DNA from: Cyclobacteriaceae bacterium
GTDB taxonomy: Bacteria; Bacteroidota; Bacteroidia; Cytophagales; Cyclobacteriaceae
NCBI GenBank assembly: GCA_025808415.1
Contig: CP075525.1
Span: 1,783,501 to 1,847,500 of the forward strand
Direction of reading: 5' to 3'
DNA: 64,000 nt
Of this stretch, positions 26,688 through 33,823 are shown one piece after another. The notes beneath the pieces were generated by a model. The model did no database searches. It was not told the DNA's origin and saw only the letters and a list, made by a program, of their open reading frames with translations. The position numbers and the translations under genes are program-made. Positions within the stretch are counted from its first letter, which is position 1; each line of letters begins with the position of its first letter.

Positions 26688-27294
26688 GTGAATGGAGTTT
26701 TTGTGTATGAATATTTTTAATCCACGATTGATGGTTCTTTATAAAGATAAAGACTCCAACACCAGTTACCGTAACGGAGGCAGTAACCACCATGACAGCG
26801 AAAGGTAAGCCCGGTATACGTACAATGATTTCCGATGCAAAGGCTGCGTACAGCCCGATGACGGAATAGTACATCCATGTTAAGTGGCGCACCAACCATC
26901 TGCCTGATGATTGCCGGTTAATCAACGGTAATATTCCCATCAATAGCGTTAACATACTCACTAATGCTGCAACATGAAAGGGGCCAAACCGCCCGAATAG
27001 CCGGTACAGTCCGAAGGCTGTGCCGTTTAGTATGAGCATCGAAGCAATATACCCATAGCCGGTACTACGATGCGACCGTGTTCCTTTCGTGCTGAAGAGA
27101 ACGATTGTTCCTGTGATTAGTGCAAGGATTGCACTGAATAAATGGATCAATCCGGTTGGGCTGTGAACCAATGAATTGCCGGCCATGAAAGCCAGTTTTT
27201 GCATTTCCTGCTTTAAGGCTTCAGGTGCGGTACCCTGGGCTTTTGCCAGCACCGTTCCCAGAAAAGTGATGACGATGATAATTAATGATTTCAT
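26671..27294 (-). CDS. DUF2306-type membrane protein
   Basis: A 207-residue protein with a cleavable or first membrane helix and about five more helices. GLIHLFSAILALITGTIVLF and THRSTGYGYI-like GTRSHRSTGYGYIASML resemble the DUF2306 family, in which His residues in such positions may bind heme; that role is uncertain. The start overlaps the alpha/beta hydrolase stop by 4 bp. Confidence 0.7.
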   Translation of the reverse strand: MKSLIIIVITFLGTVLAKAQGTAPEALKQEMQKLAFMAGNSLVHSPTGLIHLFSAILALITGTIVLFSTKGTRSHRSTGYGYIASMLILNGTAFGLYRLFGRFGPFHVAALVSMLTLLMGILPLINRQSSGRWLVRHLTWMYYSVIGLYAAFASEIIVRIPGLPFAVMVVTASVTVTGVGVFIFIKNHQSWIKNIHTQKLHSHEQQR

Positions 27295-28205
27295 TGATAG
27301 TATCTATTTTTGTTGGTGCTAAGAAACTTATCCATCTGTTCAAAAAACCACTTCGGGTCATCGTACATAATGAAGTGTTTCGCAGTATCGGTTAACTGGA
27401 TAGTTACATTTTTCACATGTTGATATTGATCGGAGAAGTTCTTTAACGCGCTTTCATGTGTTACACCATAGTCTTTGTAGGCAATCCATGCACCTAAAAC
27501 GGTTACCGGTACATTAATGGCGGCAACATCATTTCGCAAGTCGATGGTTTGAAGTTCATACATGGCCTGCGCCACGGTAGGCGCGTGCGATTCAAGTCCC
27601 CAGCGGCCAATTAATTCAAGTTTATCGGGTGAAGATGCCATGGTGCTCAGGTAATACTGCTGACTTTGCTTTATTTGTTCAGGTGTTGCGTTCTTCATCA
27701 TGTCGCGCATACTGGCGGCCATGGGTTTTATGGTCTCAACCGTAGCCGCAGGATTTTGAATGGCCGGCAGAAAGGGGAGCGCATCAACAATGAAATTGGG
27801 TCCGACTAAATCCGGTTCTACCGCGCTGATCCACAGACTTAAAAAACCGCCCAAGCTATGACCAACCAGAATCGGCTTCTTTAGTTTGTTGTCTTTGATG
27901 TATCCAATCAATTCATCGCGCATGGTTTTCAGGTACTCAGCCGTTTCAATAGCTGGTGTTCCTGCAAAACCCGGAAGCGAAATCACGTGCAAGGTGTAGG
28001 TGCTTTTGTACCGGGCTATGGTTTCATTCCAAACGTCACCCGGGCAGGTCAGTCCGGGAATAAGGATGATGTGCTGTTTTCCTTTTCCAACTTTTTCAAC
28101 TTTAAACGATGGACTGGCGGTTGCTTCTGATTGAAGCAAGCAGAGGGCGATTATACAGGTAATCAAGCCTGCTACGAGATAGATTTTTTTTGTTATGGTT
28201 CTCAT
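27291..28205 (-). CDS. Exported alpha/beta hydrolase
   Basis: A 304-residue alpha/beta hydrolase with an N-terminal signal (hydrophobic residues 9-24, then EATASPSF). The oxyanion region HIILIPGLTCPGDVWNE, the nucleophile elbow GHSLGG near residue 119 and a late His (DTAKHFIMYDDP) form the expected active site. The substrate is unknown. The gene is preceded by a 20-bp palindrome-containing site (28215-28234) shared with the upstream regulator operon, so its expression is probably controlled by the neighbouring winged-helix protein. Confidence 0.88.
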   Translation of the reverse strand: MRTITKKIYLVAGLITCIIALCLLQSEATASPSFKVEKVGKGKQHIILIPGLTCPGDVWNETIARYKSTYTLHVISLPGFAGTPAIETAEYLKTMRDELIGYIKDNKLKKPILVGHSLGGFLSLWISAVEPDLVGPNFIVDALPFLPAIQNPAATVETIKPMAASMRDMMKNATPEQIKQSQQYYLSTMASSPDKLELIGRWGLESHAPTVAQAMYELQTIDLRNDVAAINVPVTVLGAWIAYKDYGVTHESALKNFSDQYQHVKNVTIQLTDTAKHFIMYDDPKWFFEQMDKFLSTNKNRYYQ

Positions 28206-28214
28206 ATTAAACTG

Positions 28215-28234
28215 GTTTATTTTATAAACTAAAT
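28215..28234. promoter_or_regulatory. Predicted operator, copy 2
   Basis: GTTTAT-TTT-ATAAAC followed by TAAAT, a perfect 6-bp inverted repeat. It is 18/20 identical to the site at 29141-29160 and lies 10-30 nt upstream of the alpha/beta hydrolase start. Confidence 0.7.
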
Positions 28235-28245
28235 GAATAAAAAAA

Positions 28246-28530
28246 TTATGGTTTGATGTATTGCTTCAAGGCGTTTACGTATTCTTCAAAAGCTTTCATT
28301 CCTTTTTTTGTAATCATACATGTAGTCAGCGGTTTTTTTCCTTTGAAGGATTTTTCAATAACTATATAACCTGCTTCCGAAAGTTTATCCAATTGCACGC
28401 TCAGGTTGCCTGCGGTTGAATTTGTTTTCTCTTTTAGAAACGTAAACTCTGCCGACTCCACGCTCATAAGTATTGACATAATACCCAGGCGTAATTGTGA
28501 ATGCAGCAGTGGATCAAGTTCTTTAAACAT
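28246..28530 (-). CDS. Winged-helix transcriptional regulator
   Basis: 94 residues forming one winged-helix domain of the type often annotated 'winged helix DNA-binding protein' (MarR/ArsR-like). The recognition part is TAGNLSVQLDKLSEAGYI and the wing is IEKSFKGKKPLTTCMITKKG. It is expected to bind as a dimer. It overlaps the upstream membrane-protein gene by 8 bp. Two near-identical palindromes flank this two-gene unit, and it is the obvious candidate to bind them. The ligand, if any, is unknown. Confidence 0.88.
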   Translation of the reverse strand: MFKELDPLLHSQLRLGIMSILMSVESAEFTFLKEKTNSTAGNLSVQLDKLSEAGYIVIEKSFKGKKPLTTCMITKKGMKAFEEYVNALKQYIKP

Positions 28531-29110
28531 TGTTCTCCCGCTGATTTTTCAGTATGTACCCCGGAATTAGATAGCCCAGCATAACAGCAAGGCCTCCAAT
28601 CAGAATTTGTTCGGTAGGATTAACCAGGTAACATGCAATGCCTGCTAACCAAAAGGTTATGCCGCCAAGTATGAGTGGCCTGAATCGAATAATGATTCCC
28701 GAAAGAAAAGTGGCCGAACCAATGGGCATCATAACAATGGCGTTAATCATCCAGTTTAACTTCGCTCCAAAAAACCAAACCGGCAAAATACTGATGGCCA
28801 TGGTAATCCAGAGCCACTTATTTATCTCGGCAAGATGTGTTGTAGCGCCTTTTTGCTTTTGTTGCTTATTGGCATAGATCACGGTGGCAATCCAGGCCGG
28901 TACAACAAGTATCCAGACATAGGGTGCGTATTGAGGAAAACTTGAAAATTTAAAAATCAAATACATGCCGAAATTACAGATGGCAATGACCCAGCCCCAT
29001 AGCAAAAAGTAAAAGCTGCTCCGTCCGATGTTGCCTTTAACCTGGTTGATCATGTTGGCAATCAGTTCCAGGCTTTCCTGCGGATTCAGGTTGTCGTTTT
29101 TGGTTTCCAT
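28523..29110 (-). CDS. Six-helix membrane protein paired with regulator
   Basis: About 195 residues starting METKNDNLNPQESL, with a short cytoplasmic N-terminus and about six membrane helices (SFYFLLWGWVIAICNFGMYLIF onward). No named family recognised. I chose the ATG at 29110 rather than 29134 because the longer version would begin inside an exact -7 promoter box (29128-29135). Pairing with a small winged-helix regulator is common in Bacteroidota and suggests that the membrane protein senses or acts on the same signal. Confidence 0.72.
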   Translation of the reverse strand: METKNDNLNPQESLELIANMINQVKGNIGRSSFYFLLWGWVIAICNFGMYLIFKFSSFPQYAPYVWILVVPAWIATVIYANKQQKQKGATTHLAEINKWLWITMAISILPVWFFGAKLNWMINAIVMMPIGSATFLSGIIIRFRPLILGGITFWLAGIACYLVNPTEQILIGGLAVMLGYLIPGYILKNQRENNV

Positions 29111-29127
29111 ATACGGCATTAACGGCA

Positions 29128-29159
29128 CAAACATAAAATAGTTTATAATATAAACTAAA
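29128..29159 (-). promoter_or_regulatory. Promoter of membrane protein-regulator operon
   Basis: Minus strand TTTA (29156-29159), 20-nt spacer, TATGTTTG (29128-29135), an exact TAnnTTTG. The whole 15-bp palindrome core of the predicted operator (29141-29155) sits in the spacer, the position expected for a repressor site. The ATG at 29110 follows 17 nt after the -7 box. Confidence 0.65.
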
Positions 29160-29160
29160 T
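29141..29160. promoter_or_regulatory. Predicted operator, copy 1
   Basis: GTTTAT-AAT-ATAAAC followed by TAAAT: a perfect 6-bp inverted repeat with 3-nt spacer, the same orientation and flank as the site at 28215-28234. It is positioned between the -33 and -7 boxes of the regulator's own operon, suggesting autorepression. Confidence 0.72.
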
Positions 29161-29217
29161 ATTGAATTTTTATTTGATTTTAGGCCAAAATCGAATTTTT
29201 CCGGTAATATAAATGCA

Positions 29218-29249
29218 TTTGGTTGAGCCTGTAGAATACGCTACTTTCG
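29218..29249 (+). promoter_or_regulatory. Promoter of M20 hydrolase-ribE
   Basis: TTTG (29218-29221), 20 nt, TACTTTCG (29242-29249): exact -33 box and one mismatch in the -7 box. It lies 28 nt upstream of the ATG. Confidence 0.5.
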
Positions 29250-29277
29250 GAAAGTACAATCTAAACCTATCCCTATC

Positions 29278-30921
29278 ATGACCCGGATTTTTACCTTCTT
29301 CCTGTTGTGCTCATCGTTTCTGCTTTACTCCCAACCGGAGGTGCAGCGGCTTGAAAAACTTAAAACGGAAGCCGTTGCCGAAGTTGAAAAACTTGCCCCG
29401 CTTGGCCAGCAAATCAATGATATGCTTTTCAGCTTTGCGGAGTTAGGCTTTCAGGAGTTTGAAACCTTTAATTACCTCACCACGCTGCTGGAGAAAAACG
29501 GATTTAAAGTGCAGAAGGGGATAGCCGGTGTGCCTACCGCATGGATTGCCACATGGGGCTCGGGTAAACCTTTGATTGCATTAGGCTCGGATGTGGATTG
29601 CATTCCTAAAGCTTCGCAGAAGCCGGGTGTTGCGTACCATGATCCGCTGGTGGAAGGTGCACCCGGCCATGGTGAAGGGCATAACTCCGGTCAAGCCGTT
29701 AACATCATTGCTGCACTGGCACTCAAAAAAATAATGGAGCGCGAAAAAATTTCAGGGACATTAATGTTGTGGCCCGGTATTGCCGAAGAGTTGGTGGGCA
29801 CAAAGGCTTATTACGTTCGTGCCGGCTATTTCAAAGATGTTGACGCCTGCATTTTCACCCACGTTGGCAATAACCTTGGCGTTTCGTATGGCGATTCGGG
29901 TATGAACGGATTGGTTTCCGTTCGGTTTAATTTTGAAGGATCTGCCGCTCATGCCGCGGGCGCACCGTGGCGTGGACGAAGTGCACTCGATGCGGTGGAG
30001 TTAATGAACATAGGCTGGAACTTCAGGCGCGAGCACCTTGAACTTACCCAGCGATCGCACTATGTTATTTCCGATGGAGGCGACCAACCGAATGTTGTTC
30101 CCTCTAAAGCATCGGTATGGTATTATTTCCGCGAGCGTACCTATCCGGATATCAAAAAATTGTTCGACACCGGTGTAAAGATTGCTGAAGGTGCCGCCAT
30201 GATGACCGACACCAGGTTTACCTACGAAATTCTTGGCTCGGCATGGCCCGGTCATTTTAACAAACCGCTTGCCGAAGCGATGTACGAAAACATCAAGAAA
30301 GTTGGTTTACCCCAGTGGTCGGCCGAAGACCAACTGCTGGCCAAAGCAGTGCAGTTGGAAATGAAAGCACCAAAGGTGGAAGGTCTCGCGGTAAAACTCG
30401 ATACGCTTGGTCTTCCGAGCCCAACCGGTACAATCAACGTAATGGGTCGCCAACTTATGGCCATGGGCGGGGGTTCCGATGATATTGCCGACATCAGTTG
30501 GTCGTTGCCTACCATTGTGCTTCGCTATCCTTCCAATATCCCAGGCTTGCCGGGTCATCATTGGAGTAATGCCATTACCATGGCCACGCCCATTGCACAC
30601 AAGGGGATTTTATACGGAGCCCGGGCCGAAGCCATGACATTACTCGATATGTTATTGAAGCCTGAAATAATAGCCAATGCCTGGACATACTACCGCACTG
30701 AACAGACCAAGGAAATCCAGTACACTCCGTTGGTGGGCGAGAAAGACAATCCGGCTATTTACCTGAACCAGAAAATCATGGAGGAGTACAAACCCAAGCT
30801 CAAGCCGCTGTATTACAATCCGACAAAATATAAAACCTATCTTGAGCAATTGGGTATTCAATACCCTACCTTGCGGCCTGATCAAAAGGAAGCCATTCAA
30901 AAGTTAGAGTCGAAGAAATAG
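29278..30921 (+). CDS. Exported M20-family amidohydrolase (AbgB-like)
   Basis: A 547-residue protein with a signal peptide (MTRIFTFFLLCSSFLLYSQ). It follows the M20D/AbgB plan: SFAELGFQEFETFNYL, metal-site motifs GSDVDCIPKA and GEGHNSGQAVNI, the EE pair in WPGIAEELVGTK, a dimerisation lid domain, and LPGHHWSNAITMATPIAH near the C-terminus. AbgB cleaves p-aminobenzoyl-glutamate; related enzymes hydrolyse other N-acyl amino acids. ribE starts 1 bp after its stop, so the two are co-transcribed, although no metabolic link is obvious. Confidence 0.9.
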   Translation: MTRIFTFFLLCSSFLLYSQPEVQRLEKLKTEAVAEVEKLAPLGQQINDMLFSFAELGFQEFETFNYLTTLLEKNGFKVQKGIAGVPTAWIATWGSGKPLIALGSDVDCIPKASQKPGVAYHDPLVEGAPGHGEGHNSGQAVNIIAALALKKIMEREKISGTLMLWPGIAEELVGTKAYYVRAGYFKDVDACIFTHVGNNLGVSYGDSGMNGLVSVRFNFEGSAAHAAGAPWRGRSALDAVELMNIGWNFRREHLELTQRSHYVISDGGDQPNVVPSKASVWYYFRERTYPDIKKLFDTGVKIAEGAAMMTDTRFTYEILGSAWPGHFNKPLAEAMYENIKKVGLPQWSAEDQLLAKAVQLEMKAPKVEGLAVKLDTLGLPSPTGTINVMGRQLMAMGGGSDDIADISWSLPTIVLRYPSNIPGLPGHHWSNAITMATPIAHKGILYGARAEAMTLLDMLLKPEIIANAWTYYRTEQTKEIQYTPLVGEKDNPAIYLNQKIMEEYKPKLKPLYYNPTKYKTYLEQLGIQYPTLRPDQKEAIQKLESKK

Positions 30922-30922
30922 C

Positions 30923-31507
30923 ATGTTTACCGGAATTATTGAAGCCATAGGCAAAGTTGAACGTATTGTTACCGATCAAACCAACAAACATTTTTGTATC
31001 AGTAGTCCGATCTCCCATGAATTGAAAACTGATCAAAGTGTTTCACATAATGGTGTGTGCCTTACGGTAACAAAGGCGGAGGATGGTAAACATTGGGTTA
31101 CCGCAGTGGATGAGACATTAATGAAATCGACATTGGGTATTTTGAAGGAGGGAAGCCATGTTAACCTTGAGCGATGCATGGTGGCCAATGGCCGCTTCGA
31201 TGGCCACATTGTTCAGGGGCATGTTGACCAGGTGGGTACTTGCGTGCGCGTTCAGGAAGTTGGGGGCAGTTGGTTGTTTGACTTTGAGTATGACCCATCA
31301 CCTGGAAACATGACGGTTGAAAAGGGATCCATAAGCATTGATGGGGTAAGCCTAACATGTTTTAACGCCAAAGAAAATGGTTTTCGGGTTACCATTATAC
31401 CCTACACGTTCGAACACACAACCTTTGGGACATTAAAAGCAGGTGAGCGGGTAAACCTTGAATTTGACATTATCGGCAAGTATGTGAAACGCTTGTTGGG
31501 CAAATAA
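30923..31507 (+). CDS. ribE: Riboflavin synthase
   Basis: 194 residues made of two lumazine-binding repeats. It starts with the diagnostic MFTGIIEAIG. The first repeat has SVSHNGVCLTVT and the second GSISIDGVSLTCF, each followed by an FDGHIVQGHVD or PYTFEHTTF segment. The enzyme dismutates two 6,7-dimethyl-8-ribityllumazine molecules to riboflavin. No FMN riboswitch or other rib genes are in the window. Confidence 0.97.
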   Translation: MFTGIIEAIGKVERIVTDQTNKHFCISSPISHELKTDQSVSHNGVCLTVTKAEDGKHWVTAVDETLMKSTLGILKEGSHVNLERCMVANGRFDGHIVQGHVDQVGTCVRVQEVGGSWLFDFEYDPSPGNMTVEKGSISIDGVSLTCFNAKENGFRVTIIPYTFEHTTFGTLKAGERVNLEFDIIGKYVKRLLGK

Positions 31508-31568
31508 AAAGATTCCGCGGCATGCAACGTTTTCAAAACCTCAGTCGTCTATGGGTTAAAACCGCATT

Positions 31569-32267
31569 ATGAAGCATTTAATCACCCTGCTTATTCTCAT
31601 TACCGGCCTTTCAGCAACCGCACAAAAGTCTACTGAAACAATTGGGTCCTTCACCAAAATCGATGTTTTTGGCCCGTTTGAAGTTGAGCTTATAAAAGCC
31701 GACCGGGAGTCTTTGGAATTGGATTATCGGGGTATTGATCCGGAACATATTGTGACCGAGGTTAACCGAGGCGAATTAAAACTGAAGTTACGCAATAAGC
31801 ATTATATGAATGAGTGGAAAGATGATTTCCCACGATCAAAATATATAAGGGCGAAAGTTTACTATACTGAGCTTACGGATTTGCGCGCCCAGGCCGGAGC
31901 AGAAATATTTTCACAGGGTACCCTAAAATCCAGAAACCTGGCACTCGACTGCAGCATGGGTGCTGTGATGCAACTGGATGTTGTTTCCAAGAACTTGTAT
32001 ACGAAGGCCAATATGGGTGCCGAAGTAAACCTAACCGGTCAGGCCGAAACCTTTGAGGTAAAAGCCAACATGGGCGCAGTGTTGAAGGCTTCGCAGTTGC
32101 TCAGTAAAATAGTATATGTGAATGCCAACATGGGTGCTGAGGTAAAAGTGAAAGCGCTGGATGAAATTGAAGTGAGTGCCGGATTTGGGGCTACGGTAGA
32201 TTATACGGGCAATCCTAATGTGCGACACACCAATAGGAATTTCGGGGCAGAAGTAAGGAGGTACTAG
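31569..32267 (+). CDS. Head-GIN domain (DUF2807) exported protein
   Basis: 232 residues with a signal peptide (MKHLITLLILITGLSATAQ). The early FTKIDVFGPFEVELIKADRE and RGELKLKLRN are typical of the putative auto-transporter adhesin, head-GIN domain family. The second half is a beta-helix-like repeat in which N/S-M-G-A recurs about every 20 residues (SMGAVMQL, NMGAEVNL, NMGAVLKA, NMGAEVKV). Location is periplasmic or outer surface; function unknown. Confidence 0.88.
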   Translation: MKHLITLLILITGLSATAQKSTETIGSFTKIDVFGPFEVELIKADRESLELDYRGIDPEHIVTEVNRGELKLKLRNKHYMNEWKDDFPRSKYIRAKVYYTELTDLRAQAGAEIFSQGTLKSRNLALDCSMGAVMQLDVVSKNLYTKANMGAEVNLTGQAETFEVKANMGAVLKASQLLSKIVYVNANMGAEVKVKALDEIEVSAGFGATVDYTGNPNVRHTNRNFGAEVRRY

Positions 32268-32280
32268 GTAACCACCTTAC
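32253..32280. terminator. Hairpin across two convergent stop codons
   Basis: GTAAGGAGGT (32253-32262) and ACCACCTTAC (32271-32280) form a 10-bp stem with one mismatch. It spans the stop codons of both the head-GIN gene and the convergent PAP2 gene. There is no clear U tract, so any termination role is uncertain. Confidence 0.5.
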
Positions 32281-32846
32281 ACATTTAACGCCAAACGTTG
32301 ACTGACCGATTTGAAGACTTTGTACATAAGCAGTCCACCAATCAGTCCTATAACAGTTCCAGCTAAAACATCACCGGGATAATGTACGCCCAGGTAAATG
32401 CGGGTATAACTGATCACCGCTGCCCATAAAAACAACCACCCAATTAAACGGTTATCTTTTCTTAGCAACAGGAAAGTAAGCATGGCAATTCCAAAGGTGT
32501 TCGCGGCATGACTGGATGCAAAACCAAACTTTCCTCCTTTATAATTATTCACGGTGTGTATTTTGTCCTTAAGCAACGGTTCATGCGTGGGACGCAAACG
32601 CTCAAAAGCCGGTTTCATAAGGCCACTCGTAATACGGTCGGTTAAGCCGATACACAGCATGATGCAAATAAGCGGAACCCAGATTTTGGTAGTAAATTTT
32701 TTATAGAGCAAATAAATAATCAGAGTATATGCCGGAAGTGATGTTGCGGTTTTAGAGAGATAGTACATAACAGGGTCAAGCCAGGGAGCATGTAACCCAT
32801 TTAAAAAGAAAAATACCTGCGTATCTAATTGTGCTATGGCATCCAT
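32277..32846 (-). CDS. PAP2 superfamily membrane phosphatase
   Basis: About 189 residues with some five membrane helices and the three PAP2 phosphatase motifs: KPAFERLRP (KxxxxxxRP), SSHAANTFG (PSGH-like, with Ser-His) and SYTRIYLGVHYPGDVLAG (SRxxxxxHxxxD-like). It could dephosphorylate lipid pyrophosphates such as undecaprenyl-PP or phosphatidic acid derivatives. The Met at 32846 is chosen over 32867; an exact TAATTTTG -7 box lies at 32865-32872. Confidence 0.88.
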   Translation of the reverse strand: MDAIAQLDTQVFFFLNGLHAPWLDPVMYYLSKTATSLPAYTLIIYLLYKKFTTKIWVPLICIMLCIGLTDRITSGLMKPAFERLRPTHEPLLKDKIHTVNNYKGGKFGFASSHAANTFGIAMLTFLLLRKDNRLIGWLFLWAAVISYTRIYLGVHYPGDVLAGTVIGLIGGLLMYKVFKSVSQRLALNV

Positions 32847-32864
32847 GAATGTTTCTAAGTCATG

Positions 32865-32872
32865 CAAAATTA
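32865..32872 (-). promoter_or_regulatory. -7 promoter box of PAP2 gene
   Basis: TAATTTTG on the minus strand, an exact TAnnTTTG, 18 nt upstream of the preferred PAP2 ATG. No convincing -33 box is seen at 19 nt. Confidence 0.4.
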
Positions 32873-32899
32873 GTTAATTATGCCGGTAAATCAGGTTTC

Positions 32900-33823
32900 A
32901 TGACAGATCAGGCTCCGCATAGCATTATGATGATACGCCCGGCAGCGTTTGGGTTCAATGCCCAAACGGCATCTTCAAATGCTTTTCAAAACCCGCTTCA
33001 CGACCGTACTGAAGTTATTCAACAACGAGCGCTTGATGAATTTAACCGGATGGTGGATTTGTTGGAATCGCACGACATTGCTGTGCATGTTTTTGACGAT
33101 TCAGCGGAGCTGATAAAACCGGATGCACTTTTTCCGAACAATTGGATTTCGTTTCATGCCGATGGTAAGGTTATCCTGTACCCGATGCTTGCCGAAAACC
33201 GCAGGTTAGAGCGCAGGACCGATATTATTCAATCCTTACAGCAAAAATTTTTGGTGAATGAGATAATCGACCTTACCGATGAAGAACGCAATAATCGTTT
33301 TTTGGAAGGCACAGGCAGCCTGGTGTTAGACTATGTAAACTGTATTGCTTATGCCAATCGTTCTGCCCGTACTGACGAAGCCCTGGTGTTGCAAGCCTGT
33401 GAACGGTTGGGGTATAAGCCGCTGATCTTTGATGCCATCGATAAGCATGGTAAGCCAATCTATCATACTAACGTGGTGATGTGTGTGGGTTCAAAATTTG
33501 CCGTGGTTGGCCTGGATGCTATTCAAAATGAGAATGACCAGGAGATTTTATTGCGCAGCTTTAAAGAGACTGGGCATAAAGTTGTTGCGATAAGTTATGA
33601 ACAGATGGCGGCATTTGCCGGGAATATGATTGAGGTTAAAAGCAGGGGAGGAGAGTCCTATGTACTGCTTTCGGAAAGGGCATTTCATTCGCTTTTACCT
33701 GGCCAGATCGATGCGATCTCCCGTTTTTCGGAAATGATACCTATCCCGATTGACACCATTGAAACCTATGGTGGGGGTAGTGTGCGGTGTATGGTGGCAG
33801 GGATATTTAACCCTCCGCGTTAA
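32900..33823 (+). CDS. ctlX: Arginine deiminase-related hydrolase CtlX
   Basis: About 307 residues. The start MTDQAPHSIMMIRPAAFGFN and the following NPLHDRTEVIQ, LFPNNWISFHADGKVILYPM and RRLERR match the CtlX (citrulline-utilisation hydrolase) group of the amidinotransferase/deiminase superfamily. The likely catalytic His is in GKPIYHTNVVM and the Cys in GGGSVRCMVAG at the C-terminus. The substrate is probably citrulline or another guanidino/ureido compound. The longer frame from 32849 adds residues not seen in the family. It is convergent with the kinase gene, the stops overlapping by 4 bp. Confidence 0.85.
   Translation: MTDQAPHSIMMIRPAAFGFNAQTASSNAFQNPLHDRTEVIQQRALDEFNRMVDLLESHDIAVHVFDDSAELIKPDALFPNNWISFHADGKVILYPMLAENRRLERRTDIIQSLQQKFLVNEIIDLTDEERNNRFLEGTGSLVLDYVNCIAYANRSARTDEALVLQACERLGYKPLIFDAIDKHGKPIYHTNVVMCVGSKFAVVGLDAIQNENDQEILLRSFKETGHKVVAISYEQMAAFAGNMIEVKSRGGESYVLLSERAFHSLLPGQIDAISRFSEMIPIPIDTIETYGGGSVRCMVAGIFNPPR

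Noticed and set aside
26403..29110. Regulator-hydrolase-membrane genes as a defence or toxin island
   Set aside because: No nuclease, toxin or mobility domain; a metabolic or stress regulon is simpler.
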